Shown here in pieces: positions 10,823 through 21,598 of a stretch of 64,000 nucleotides of DNA. The position numbers were made by a program, and so were the translations under genes. The DNA is taken from contig NC_134398.1 of assembly GCF_050003625.1 (NCBI RefSeq), positions 74,577,635 through 74,641,634 of the forward strand, read 5' to 3'. Within the stretch, counting starts at the first letter, position 1. The number at the start of each line of letters is the position of its first letter. The DNA is from Haematobia irritans (taxonomy: Eukaryota; Arthropoda; Insecta; Diptera; Muscidae). Under the pieces are notes generated by a model. It was given only the letters and a program-made list of their open reading frames with translations, was not told where the DNA came from and did no database searches.

Positions 10823-12047
10823 CTGGATAAGGACCAGCTCATTCGATCAAATGGACGCTTAGGTTCCACAACCGCCTTATCTTACCACGAGAGGCACCCG
10901 GTCATATTGGCTTATCAAAGTTACTTCGCAAAGCTTTATGTTGCATTGGTACATAAGCTAACGAATCATGGTGGTGTCCAATTGACACTTGCTACTAAGA
11001 GGCTCGAATGCTGGATTATAAAAGGGCAAAATTTTGTGAAAGCACATTGTCGTCGTTGTAAAGAATGTGTTATTGCTCAACAGAAACGTCAAGGTCAAGT
11101 TATGGCAGCACTTCCTCAAGAAAGAACAACATTCAGTCGACCTTTCTCTACTTCTGGTGTAGATTATGCTGGTCCGTTTGAAATTAAAACTTTCAATGGA
11201 CGTGGTTGTCGTATTTCAAAAGGGTATATTTGTTTATTTGTTTGCTTCGTGACTAAGGCTATACACTTGGAGCCAGTCAGCGATCTTTCCACTCCAGCTT
11301 TCCTGGCGGCTTTGTCTCTCGAAGGGGCTGTCCTCGGCACATTTACTCGGATAACGGAAAAAACTTTATTGAAGCGGATAGATAACCTAAAAAGAAACTT
11401 TGCTAGGACTGTCTCTGAATTGAAAGATGAAGCTGTCTCTCGATATGGCCATCAACAACTACAGTGGCATTTTATTCCTGCCTCATCGCCACACATGGGT
11501 GGGCTTTGGGAGGCGGGAGTTAAAAGTTGTAAAAATCATTCAAAAAAGATGTCTGGGCAAATTCGACATACTTTTGAAGAATTTACTTCAATTTTGGCCA
11601 CCATAGAATCTTGCCTCAATTCCAGGCCGTTAACTCCCATATCAAATAATATTGATGATTTCGGCGCACTTTCTCCTGGACACTTCCTCATAGGGGGATC
11701 ACTTCTTTCTCCAGCGGAGCCAGAAGAAACAGACAATACGACGTCATTGTTAAATCGCTGGCGACGTTTGAAGTTGATTCAGCAGGAATTCTGCCGAAGA
11801 TGCAAGGCTGAATATTTGAAGGAGCTTCATAAGCGTACAAAATGGAAAAGTTCTCAAGAAGATCTTCAAATCAATGATCTAGTTGTGCTTCGTAATGAAA
11901 CTCTAGCCCCCAATGATTGGCGCTTGGGGCGAGTTGAAAAATTGTAGCATGGTCATGACAATCGTGTTCGTGTTGTGGATTTACGAACACAGGCTGGAAT
12001 TAATTCTAGACCTATTCATAAACTTGTTTTACTTCCTCGCTCTCAAT
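10823..12047 (+). pseudogene. pol: BEL/Pao integrase and C-terminal DUF5641-like region
   Basis: Resumes the BEL Pol reading interrupted at 6550. It opens with LDKDQLIRSNGRLGS and LSYHERHPVIL, then the zinc domain (HKLTNHGGVQLTLA, CRRCKECVIAQQK). The core has GVDYAGPFEIK (first Asp), then a region around 11310-11375 where the second-Asp motif (SDNG) is readable only in another frame, then HFIPASSPHMGGLWEAGVKSCK with the Glu. The open frame is 10907-11947. After a stop the C-terminal domain continues (HGHDNRVRVVDLRTQAG, RPIHKLVLLPRSQ) to 12047. A pair of compensating indels has destroyed the middle of the catalytic core. Confidence 0.85.
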
Positions 12048-12390
12048 AAGATCTTGGTTCCAGCTCAGCTAATGTTGTCTCACTTACTCTTGCTCTTTTG
12101 ACAAAATCTGTTTCTTCCTCATTGTTGGATCTTTCTCTTGTAGAAGCGAATTTCAAAGATGACTTTGAGTGTCCATTGAACAACCCCCGCAGATTTTGAT
12201 GTTTATGGATAGAATACATATCAATTGCCCCTGGGTAAAACTTAAACTTAACTACCTCCAGAGGTGTACAAGAAATTGACTAGTTCCTGAATTTATGTAG
12301 CGTAGCACCTAAGATACAATGAATTCATTATTTTTGATTTTCAATATTTTTTAAGATAATTAATTGCGTGGTGGTCGCAAGGGGGCGGGA
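12048..12390 (+). other. BEL 3' untranslated region and polypurine tract
   Basis: No coding content. The last ~15 bases before the LTR (GCAAGGGGGCGGGA) form the expected polypurine primer for plus-strand synthesis. Confidence 0.75.
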
Positions 12391-13020
12391 TGTTCATGCG
12401 AGAAATCGCTGTATTGTCATCATTTACGCATGTAATACAGCGTGGACTAATTGACACTCGCATGTCCGTCACTGACCTCGGTTGTGGTCGGCGTCAAATT
12501 TGTTTTGTTTGACATTGGTTTTCTAATAAGAAAAAGAAATTAACAAAAGCGCCATATTGTAATTTGAAGTGAGAAAGTAAAGAAGTAATTAGAAGTGAAG
12601 TAAAATAATTCCAAACTTTATACAAATAATTATATTGCCAAAAAATACTGTAAAATAAATACTGAATTATTGTGTAAAAAGAAAGTGCATTCTAGTGTAT
12701 TTATTTGGTAAACAAACAGTGAATTTACTCCTTGGGAAATTTTGTATTGGTTATTCCTTTGGGAAAAGTGTTTGATCAAAAGAAAGATCTATTTGTTTTG
12801 CCCCAGAGGCAAGTGACTCTAACTAGAGTGTTATTATAATTCCAATACGATCAGCGTGTGAAAATAAATTTAAATTCCCCATCGGGAAAGAATAATTAAG
12901 TTGTATCCAACGACGGGACGTCTTGACTACCGACAAAAATATAAAGGTAAACAAGCGAGGGTGCCCGAATCTGGAGATTTTGGTGACCACCCTCTGGAAC
13001 GTTGGCTATTGACCCCAACA
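12391..13020 (+). repeat. 3' LTR of the BEL/Pao element (630 bp)
   Basis: Matches 247-850 end to end apart from scattered substitutions and about 28 extra bases near 12810-12838. The open frame 12901-13119 across its end is a by-product. Confidence 0.92.
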
Positions 13021-13300
13021 ATGAGTATAGACCTGGCGATCCATTTGAGAGAATGTAATCTGGCAGATGTCACCTATATGCATCTGGTTATGCTCATATT
13101 ACTACAACAAAAACAATAGACAATGAAAATAACAAAACAAAAGGGATTACTTTACAATGAGCCATTGAGAAACTAAGAACACAAAAGAAGTTTAGAAAAG
13201 TGCTAGAAAATAAAGAGCTGATTTTGATAAGTGAGCTGATTTGGAATTCGTGCAACATAAAATAAAAACCAATGATAAAAGGTCCGTCGACAATATGACA
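13021..13300. repeat. rearranged fragments of gypsy family A
   Basis: 13026-13055 (TATAGACCTGGCGATCCATT and on) matches a short integrase piece seen at 49428 and 53058 on the + strand. From about 13060 to 13260 the sequence matches the family A LTR (16440-16615), which at 16 kb belongs to a - strand element. Integrase scrap and LTR scrap are thus in opposite orientation, so this is not a simple truncated element. Confidence 0.7.
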
Positions 13301-13760
13301 AGATCGCGTTGTGAATGCCTTGATATTTTTAAGAAGTTGCTTAAAATGATGAAGTTCCAAAGGTTTAACACAAGTGTACGAAAATATACCTAACCTACTC
13401 AAAATCCTTAAATGTTTTGCTGAGTAAGAAAGATAGCTATATGAAATTTTTTTTTAATTTATTTTATTTTTTTAACAGTTTTTTATACTTTTTTTTCATA
13501 TTGTTGAGTTGGACTCAATGTTAGTTAAGTATAATAGCAATTTGAAATTGCTCTTATGGTCTTTTTTTTGTTATTAAAATTGAATTAAACAAAACTGATT
13601 TAATGTATAACCATTTTTTGGCGCTGTAGATTGTTATTACTTAAAGCATGTAAAGAATCCCGAAAATGCCGGGATCTCGAAAAAAGTCCCGGGATTCTAT
13701 ATTTTGAAATCCCGAATCCCGGGATTTATAAAAATCGATCCCGAATGACAGCTCTATTAT
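13301..13760 (+). mobile_element. 3' fragment of a hAT transposon
   Basis: Reverse-complement relative of the left end of the hAT at 38462. 13313-13345 (AATGCCTTGATATTTTTAAG) matches the last codons of its transposase. 13500-13640 matches its 3' untranslated stretch, and 13664-13755 holds the GGGATCCCGAA-type subterminal repeats, ending near TGACAGCTCTA, a degenerate copy of the hAT terminus. The rest of the element is missing. Confidence 0.75.
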
Positions 13761-14330
13761 AGTGCTTAACTAATCGGAATTTCCCAAAAGTGTAAGATAT
13801 TTGGAGTACACGATTTTATTTAATGTTAATACACGTAAGATAAAACAAATTAAGCATTTTCGAAAACGTTTATTAAGAAATTTATATTTTATATGTATTT
13901 TTTCGATTTATATTGAGGTTCAAGTTGCCAATATATCGCTATTGGAAGCAGTAAAAATAAAACTAATATATAACTTATAACTGCGGTCAGCAATTTTATA
14001 AGCCTTGTATGTTATGCTTATGATTTCATTATAATTATTTAAATTATAAATTTATTTACATGTATGTATTTGTATTGTTTAGTGGAGTTTGATTTCTCCA
14101 CTGAAAAGGGTTTATTTTGTTTAATTATATTTTTTAGATTTTTGTATTTTTATTTTGTTAAGTTTCTTCTAATATTTCACTGTTTTTGTTGTTTTATTTG
14201 TCCGTCCACTTTTACCGTTTTGTTTCACCTTTGGCTTTGATTAAAAAGACTTAATTTTATTTTAGAATTCAACACTTTGTTTATTTTAATTAATTTTATA
14301 ATATATATTCACAAATTTACTTCACTTATT
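13761..14330. other. AT-rich interval, nothing recognised
   Basis: About 570 bp of T/A-rich sequence with no credible ORF, terminal repeat or match to other parts of the window. Confidence 0.5.
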
Positions 14331-15835
14331 TTTATACCCTCCACCATAGGATGGGGGTATATTAACTTTGTCATTTCGTTTGTAACACATCGAAATATTG
14401 CTCTAAGACCCCATAAAGAATATATATTGTGGGTCGTGGTGAAATTCTGTTGAAATCACGCTAACTTCCGAACGAAACAAGCTATCGACTTGAAACTTGG
14501 CACAAGTAGTTGTTATTGATGTAGGTCGGATGGTATTGCAAATGGGCCATATCGGTCCACTTTTACGTATAGCCACCATATAAACGGACCCTCAAATTTT
14601 GCTTGTAGACCCTCTATGAGAAGCAAATTTCATCCGATCCGGCTAAAATTTGGTACATGGTGTTAGTATATGGTCTTTAACAACCATGCAAAAATTGGTC
14701 CACATCGGTCCATAATTATATATAGCCCCCATATAAACCGATCCCCCGATTTGGCTTTCGGAGCCTCTAAGAGAAGGAAATTTCATCCGATCCGGCTGAA
14801 ATTTGGTACATGGTGTTAGTATATGGTATCTAACACCCATGCAAAAATTGGTCCAAATCGGTCCGTAATAATATATAGCCCCCATATAAACCGATCCCCA
14901 GATTTGGCTTGCGGAGCCTCTAAGAGAAGCAAATTTCATCCGATCCGGCTGAAATTTGGTACATGGTGTTAGTATATGGTCTCTAATGACCATGCGAAAA
15001 TTGGTGGTGTTAATATATGGCCTCAAACACCCATGCACAAATAGGTCGAATCGGTCCATAATTATATATAGCCCATATAAACCGATCCCCAGATTTGTTC
15101 TCCGGAGCCCCTTGGAAGAGCAAAATTCATCCGATTCGGTTGAAATTTGGTACGTGATGTTAGTATATGGTATCCAACAACCATGCAGGAATTGGTTCAT
15201 ATCAGTCCATAATTATATATAGCCCCCATATAAACCGATCCCCAGATTTAACCTCCGGTGCCTTTTGGAGAAGCAAAATTCATCCGATCTGGTTGAAATT
15301 TGGTACGTGGTGGTAGTATATGATATTTAACAACCTTGCCAAATCAATAGATATTTGGTTTGGAGCCACTTGGAGGAGCAAATTTCATCCGAGTCAGTTG
15401 AAATTTGGGACATTGTGCTAGTATATGGCCGTTAACAACCATGCCCAACTAAGTCCATAACGGTCTATAGTTATATATAGCCCTCAGATAAATCGATCCC
15501 TAATCACAAAAAATTGGTCCATATCAAGTTCATAATTGTATATAGCCCCCACACAAGCGACCCCCATATTTCAATTCTGGCTCTCTACGTACCGTGCAAA
15601 AGTCCATATCGAGTCATAATTATTTGTAGACGTACCTATACATAACTTTTTTGTCTAATATATACCACGTATGGACTAACTCACAATTTAGAAAACGATG
15701 TTAAGAAGATACCACAACCCAAGTAATTCGATTGTGGATGACAGTCTTTCGTAGAAGTTTCTACGCAATCCATGGTGGAGGGCACATAAGATTCGGCCTG
15801 GCCGAACTTATGGCCATATATACTATTTATGATTT
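14331..15835. repeat. interspersed element with ~160-170-bp tandem repeats
   Basis: Opens with TATACCCTCCACCATAGGAT and closes with GGTGGAGGGCACATAAGATT followed by CGGCCTGGCCGAAC. Inside, a unit with TCATCCGATCCGGCTGAAAT, GTATATGG, ACCCATGCAAAAATTGGTCC and TATAGCCCCCATATAAACCG recurs about six times (14585-15560), becoming more divergent rightwards. CCTCCACC at the left end and GGTGGAGG at the right end give it complementary termini. Open frames in it (for example 14643-15200) are repeat translations, not genes. I know this kind of repeat from fly genomes but cannot name the family. Confidence 0.75.
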
Positions 15836-16048
15836 CGCGTTTGTATTTTGTAATGTCGCCCGTGCCGAATGTAATAAACGTCAATGGCCAACTGACTTCT
15901 TGCTTCCCTTTATGTTGGTAAAGGACAAAGCAAAGAAAAAGCGATCTTTGCAACACAACAACAATCTCTACACTGGCTGTAGATGACATTGAGTGTTTTT
16001 ATTGTTGTTGTTTATAACAGTTGTTTTAATATTAAGGAATGATAATAA
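15836..16048. other. interval without recognised features
   Basis: Short AT-rich stretch between the tandem-repeat element and the family A gypsy LTR. Confidence 0.5.
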
Positions 16049-16687
16049 TGTTACGTTTTTATATTGAGGCGTGTTTAATAATCTGTTAATAAAACACAGT
16101 TCTTTCCAAATAAGACAATCTACAATTTATTTGCTTAACTGATAGGTTTCACTTATTTGCTCTACGATGTGTACTGTATAAACTTTAGCTTACGACTGAC
16201 TTGACAGCTCTCTCCGCTAGGGGTTTATATACCGAGATATGACGATTTCGAATGTTTTCGCTAATTGGCCTACAAACTTCTAGATTAATCTACTACTATC
16301 TGGTACGCACATATTTATCGGCTTATGTTCATTGTCTTGGCTATCTAGGACATTCTATAGGGCGTTCAGGTGATATGGTACACATACTTTTAGGCTTATG
16401 CTCATAATCTAGTGCATTCTACTATCTGGTAGATGTCGGGCAGGCATAATGATCATCATATTGCTACAACTATAACAATAAGCAATGAAGATAACAAAAC
16501 AAAAAGGGGTTACTTTACAATGAACGATTGGGAAACTAAGACCACAAAAGATGTTTAGGAAAGTACTAGAAAATAAAGAAATGATGTTGACAAGTGATGA
16601 CGTAATTTGACTGTTACAATTTGAAATTTTAAATTAACGGAAACTAATTTGAATAAACTTAAATCTAGAAATATCAAATTCGTAACA
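16049..16687 (-). repeat. 3' LTR of family A gypsy (639 bp)
   Basis: On the - strand it reads TGTTACGAATTTGATATTTC ... AAAACGTAACA. The first ~90 bases reappear on the + strand at 49959, 53598 and 54109, and an inner part at 13060-13260. Confidence 0.88.
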
Positions 16688-17566
16688 CTGCCTCCAGCTT
16701 AAGCCTGTTCGTCCCGTTCCGTATGGAGCCAAACGTTCCAGGTGAACTACTTTCATCTTTGACCTTGGGCTGTCGTCCTTTTGAATACGGTATACAACAT
16801 CATTGATCTTCTTGATGACCTTATATGGACCTTCCCATTGTGTTTGTAGTTTAGGACATAATCCTTTCCTTCGTTGCGGGTTGAATAGCAGAACCAGTTG
16901 TCCTTCTTTAAAGCCCTCAGTGTTCACTGCACGATCATATCTCGCCTTCATCCTGTTGATGACCATTTTTATTTTATTTCGCACTGATTTGTGAACTTCA
17001 CCAAATGTGTTTGGTATATCGTTACTGGTTTCTTCCATGGCGAGCTCATTAGGTGTAGCGCCGAATATCAAATCTCCGGGCAACTTCAATTCCGTACCGA
17101 ATAGAACCTGGGCCGGTGTTCGTGAATCGTGTATGGCGGAACTATACGACAGCAAAAACTTGGGTATATGCTCGTCCCAGTCTCGTTGGCCGTTATCTAC
17201 CACCTTTAGAAGATGTTCTTCCAAGGTGCGATTAAACCTTTCTACCATGCCATCAGACTGTGAATACAATGGCGTAGTCCTTGTTTTCTTGATACCTAGG
17301 GAGTCACACATCTCTTTGAATATGGCCGATTCAAAATTTCTTCCTTAGACTGAGTGTATCTCGGTCGGCACACCGTAGCGACATATCCAGTTCTTGTCGA
17401 CTACATCTACAATCGTCTTCGCCTCTTGGTTAGGAATGGCATAAACTTCTGGCCACTTGCTGAAGTAGTCCATGACCACAAGGACACATCGATTTCCAGA
17501 ATCACTTACTGGGAAAGGGCCTGCAACGTCCATTGCTATTCTTTCAAATGGCGCTCCTGGCCTATA
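16688..17566 (-). pseudogene. pol: family A integrase core and C-terminus
   Basis: Two frames (17345-17533 and 16688-17311) carry the catalytic core and C-terminal region. MDVAGPFPVSDSGNR holds the first Asp. At the second-Asp position, where the family has H-S-D-Q-G-R-N-F, this copy reads H-S-V-stop-G-R-N-F, so both the catalytic Asp and the frame are lost. The Glu-bearing motif (SQSDGMVERFNRTLEEHL) is intact. The C-terminus has an SH3/chromo-like stretch (WEGPYKVIKKINDVVYRIQK) and ends near ERLAPYGTG, close to the polypurine tract. Closely related to the fragments at 49.4 and 53.0 kb. Confidence 0.86.
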
Positions 17567-17569
17567 CTC

Positions 17570-18304
17570 TTACATAAGACCTCTACTTTTTCGTCTTGGC
17601 CCTTTCGTCTTTATGCCCTTTTCACAATTTGCCAACCATTCAACAATTGATTTCTGGTATCCAACCCAGTAGAATCGTTGCTTCACTTTCTCGGCTGTTT
17701 TGGTTATTCCTAAGTGACCTCCACTAGGTCCATTGTGGAATTCGGCCAAAACAGCCTTTACCTTGGAATCTGGCACGATTATAAAGTTGCGGCTATTCTT
17801 GCCATCTTCACTTTCCCACTTACGTTGTAGGGTTCCGTTGACCAGACATAGACTGTTCCATTGAGCCCAGTATGATTTCATTAGTGGACTTTCGGCTGCG
17901 ATGTCTTTCTTGCTAGGTTTCTTATCTTCCCCCTTTGCCGAAATAAATTTTCTCAAGGTTGGGTCTTTGCCGTGTTCTGTTGGTCTGTCCGCTCCAGATT
18001 CGACGTGCAACAGCCGGATATCAACGATTTCTTCCTTATATTCAGCTTTCGAGCAGTGTTTGCATTCAACATTACAAGGTCGACGTGACAAGGCGTCCAA
18101 AACAAAATTTTCGGTAGAAATAGGATACGCCTGAACAGGAGTTGAACATAAAAGTTCTTTTAGATGATGAAATGAATCTTCCTGTTCTTCACTCCACTGG
18201 AACTTCTGACCTTTTTGCGTCATTTTAAGGAGACTAGCTGCTATGCTGGCAAAGTTTGGCACAAATCGTCTATAATAAGTGCATAACCCAAGGAAGCTGC
18301 GCAA
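17570..18304 (-). pseudogene. pol: family A RT thumb, RNase H remnant and integrase zinc domain
   Basis: Opens with the RT connection region (FLGLCTYYRRFVPNFA, then WSEEQEDSFHHLKELL), then jumps from VQAYPIST directly to ENFVLDALSRRP. The whole RNase H catalytic region between these points has been deleted in frame. The remainder is the tether and integrase zinc domain (EFHNGPSGGHLGITKTAEKV, CEKGIKTKGP; the second zinc Cys is replaced by Gly). Confidence 0.84.
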
Positions 18305-19003
18305 TTCATGGAGATTTTTGGGACGTAGCCAATCTTTTACTGCTTGAATTTAGTCTTCATCGGTGGATATGCCCTCTGCTGTAACAAGATGACCCAGGTA
18401 CTTAACTTCTCGCTGGAAAAGCGAGCACTTCTTAGCGTTAAGTCGATAACATCCTACAAGTTCTTATGGTGTTCGTCAAATGTTTTGCCATAACTATGAT
18501 ATCGTTAAGGTATATCAAGCAGGACTTCCAATGCAACCCCTTTAGCACCCGCTCCATCAATCGCTCGAAGGTAGCCGGAGCATTGCAGAGCACGAATGGC
18601 ATTACATTGAACTGCCAAAGACCGCCATTAACGCCAAAAGTTTTTTTCTTTGTCTCTCTCGGCGATCTCTACTTGCCAATATCCACTCTGCAGATCAAGC
18701 GTGGAAAACCATGGTGTTCCGGCTAGTGTGTCTAACTTGTCATCAATGCGGGGAAGCGGATAACTTTGGTGACATCATTTAATTTTCTGTAGTCCACACA
18801 GAATCGGGTGCTACCATCTTTCTTTTTGACCTACACAACTGGGGATCACCAAGGACTTGATGATGGCTCGATCACACCACTCTCCGCCATTTCCTTTACA
18901 AGTTTTTGAACCTCGTCTCGTTTTGCTAGAGGAACACTTCGTGGTGCCTGTTTGATCGGTTTTTGTCTGTGCTATTTATTTCATGCTTCACCACAGATGT
19001 TCT
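18305..19003 (-). pseudogene. pol: family A reverse transcriptase, multiply frameshifted
   Basis: RT motifs are visible in scattered frames on the - strand: a KRDEVQKLVKEMAE-type opening, an SPW/VKKKDG segment, FCVDYRKLNDVTK near 18790, and WLRPKNL around 18320. No frame longer than about 90 codons survives, and the catalytic box cannot be read in one frame. Confidence 0.7.
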
Positions 19004-19750
19004 TCATTGATTTCCCTTCTCAAATGCAAAGGCAGAGGCGTTTTTCCATAACAATTGCTTGATCTTATTTTTCTCTGATGGTGATAGATGGCGTGTCCAA
19101 GCTTCGACATAACCTTCCAGATGTTTTCTCGCCGTTCCATGTGCCTTTGATGAGTTGCTTTCCAAATTTACTATAGCCTCGGCTGGTGTACATTTGCCAA
19201 TGTCAAATATGCTCATCATGGTCAGATAAATTCAAAACTCGAACTGGTATAAGTCCCTCTTCATTTGTTGTTACCAGGGCATTTGCTATCAAGATGTTGT
19301 TGTTTTTGTTTTCTGCTGGTTCAACAACCCACAATTTGCCGTCTTCACAATCTCTATTCACAGAAACCCATATTATTCCTTCGGCATTTGGTGGTATTGA
19401 CTCTGGCTGGCTCGTTGTCAAACATCTGACAGGTGTATTCTCACTATAGCCCACGTTTACCGGTATTTCGATATGGCACCAGGTGATTACACGACACTTC
19501 ATATCCAGGTTGAGACCAAAAGCAATCATAAAATCTGCTCCAATTATAACTTCGTCCACTATATCGGCCACAATGAATTCATAATTAACGGATTTGTTTG
19601 CAATGGTTAACTTTACAGGAACCTTTCCATATACGGTTGCTGGTTCCCCTGTAGCCGTAAGTAGTCTACTCCAATCAGTGGTGTAACTTTCCCTTTTACT
19701 AAATCAGATCTAATGATAGATTTCGATGCACCAGTATCTAACGTCAAGGT
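19004..19750 (-). pseudogene. family A aspartic protease and linker
   Basis: The retropepsin active site LDTGA is encoded at about 19727-19741 on the - strand. The C-terminal protease motif is ADIVDEVIIGADFMIAFGL (frame 19203-19571), followed by a linker of unknown role (frames 19203-19571 and 19004-19219). Shifts separate the two protease halves. The related + strand copy at 48.8 kb has Asn in place of the catalytic Asp. Confidence 0.75.
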
Positions 19751-19906
19751 ACGCTTATCGTCATTAATACCACCCGCAATAGTCAAATTGTTATTTTTCT
19801 GTTGAACTATTGCTATAGAGATTGTTGGGCCATCATCTGTGAGAGCCAGCTCTTGCCCCGCTGAACTAGCTCGATTTAGTTTAAAGGTGACTCACTTGAA
19901 TGTGAG

Positions 19907-20667
19907 TCACTTTTTGGGGTGATTGGTTGATGGGGATGTTGATCTTGACCGCTTGCGTCGTGCTTTACATTCTCGGGCAAGATGTCCGGGCTTATCACAG
20001 TTATAACATTTCATTCTGGATTTTGTTGTCTCCTGCTTCATTTCTTGCATTGCCTGCTTAACGACTTCCTTCACTGAATCAATCACGGAATTTGATTCGA
20101 CATTCTCGGTCTCCACCTTACATGCTAGTACTCTCGCTGTCTCTTGTGGAAGTGCGAATGTTACTGTTTCTGCGAATGTAGCCTTTTGTGACGCATATGT
20201 TGCACATTTTATGTCTGGGTCTCGAATGCCATTCACAAAGGTCTAAATTTTGATGCGGTCCACAAGTGGGTGACTCTCTCCTGGGTATGCCAATAGCACC
20301 AACCACTCAACTTCTGTTGCAAAGTCTTGTAGAGTCTCATTTGATTTCTGGACTCTTCCTCTTAATTCCATTCTGAAGATGTCTTGTTTATGTTCTCCAC
20401 CGTACTTGCGTTGTAGTGCAGCTATTACTTCGTTATAGTTATTTCTGGACGAATTGGGATACTTTGTATTACATCGGCACCATTACCCTTCAATGTCAAC
20501 AGAAGTTCAATTGCTCCGTCGTTGTAATTCCACATGTTTTTGGATGCCGCCGTCTCAAATTGGAATTTGAAAACATCAAATGAAGATGAGCCATCAAAAA
20601 CAGGAGTTTTGATTTTTGGGCCCTCGATTAGGCGTACTGGACCACATTTCATTTCTAGTTCTGACAT
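19907..20667 (-). pseudogene. gag: family A Gag, capsid and CCHC nucleocapsid part
   Basis: Starts MSELEMKCGPVRLI, then TPVFDGSSSFDVFKFQFE and ALKGN/VIQSIP segments typical of gypsy-type capsids. One shift near 20236-20425 interrupts it; then comes the knuckle CYNCDKPGHLARECKARRKR. The opening ATG overlaps the end of the preceding Gag frame in the -1 frame at GAGAAAAAATGTC. The + strand copy at 47.9 kb has the same overlap. Confidence 0.8.
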
Positions 20668-21128
20668 TTTTTCTCAAGGTGTAGAAATTTTTCATCGTGA
20701 ACCACAAATGTCTTATCCAATTCCACAATTTGATGTTCAATGTGGTCTACGTGTTTCTCCATACCTTCGGAAATTTGTTGTAACTTTTCATTAAGAATTC
20801 TAGAATTTTCGTCAAATTTCTCCACCAAATTTCTAGAGTTTTCTTCTATTTTTCGAGAATTTTCTTCCAGCATTTTGCTCAAAATATTGACCATCGAAGT
20901 GTAATCAAAAACATTAGAAGCTACAGATGCAGTTTCCAAGGCGCTGGCTGCTACTGATTCGTCAAGATCTTCCATATAATCGAACTCATGTGTTTCGGTA
21001 TCAATACTGCGCCGCTCGAACTCTTCCAGTAGTCGCTTTTGTAATTGAGCCTTATTTCCTGTAGTCGGCTGCTCCATTTTGCACAATTCCTTCTTCAAGT
21101 CTTCCACTCGAAGCTGATAAAACTTCAT
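20655..21128 (-). CDS. gag: family A Gag N-terminal ORF: SAP-like domain plus coiled coil
   Basis: 157 codons starting about 37 bp after the 5' LTR. Residues 7-38 (LRVEDLKKELCKMEQPTTGN, KAQLQKRLLEEFE) fit the SAP helix-extended-helix fold, a DNA/RNA-binding module. Residues ~80-155 are a long Asn/Glu/Lys coiled coil. The frame ends in a stop just past an A6 run, where the capsid frame begins in -1. Whether this is a separate protein or a frameshift-joined Gag cannot be told from one copy. Confidence 0.78.
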   Translation of the reverse strand: MKFYQLRVEDLKKELCKMEQPTTGNKAQLQKRLLEEFERRSIDTETHEFDYMEDLDESVAASALETASVASNVFDYTSMVNILSKMLEENSRKIEENSRNLVEKFDENSRILNEKLQQISEGMEKHVDHIEHQIVELDKTFVVHDEKFLHLEKKCQN

Positions 21129-21165
21129 TGTAGATTTTTTTCGTTATTTCACTTCCGACACCAAT

Positions 21166-21529
<364 letters not shown>

Positions 21530-21598
21530 GGTGGGTAAATTGTAAGGGCCGATGTTGAATGTGAATGTAAACAGAATTGGGCGAATGAGAATCCAAGA

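Larger units (their letters stand above)
247..13020 (+). mobile_element. BEL/Pao LTR retrotransposon, defective, with nested gypsy
   Basis: A complete LTR-to-LTR element bounded by TG...CA long terminal repeats (247-850 and 12391-13020) and a perfect 5-bp target duplication ATGAG (242-246 and 13021-13025). Gene order is gag, protease, RT/RNase H, integrase, and the pol sequence has the BEL/Pao style (YVDD reverse transcriptase, HGG integrase zinc domain, C-terminal DUF5641-like region). A purine-rich tract (GCAAGGGGGCGGGA) directly precedes the right LTR, as expected for plus-strand priming. A 4,272-bp gypsy element is inserted inside pol, so the BEL element itself is about 8.5 kb. Several frameshifts and a lost RT catalytic Asp make it non-autonomous. 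Confidence 0.93.

Noticed and set aside
14643..15200. 185-codon - strand ORF in the tandem-repeat element
   Set aside because: Repeated peptide units follow the DNA repeat period; no coding signal otherwise.
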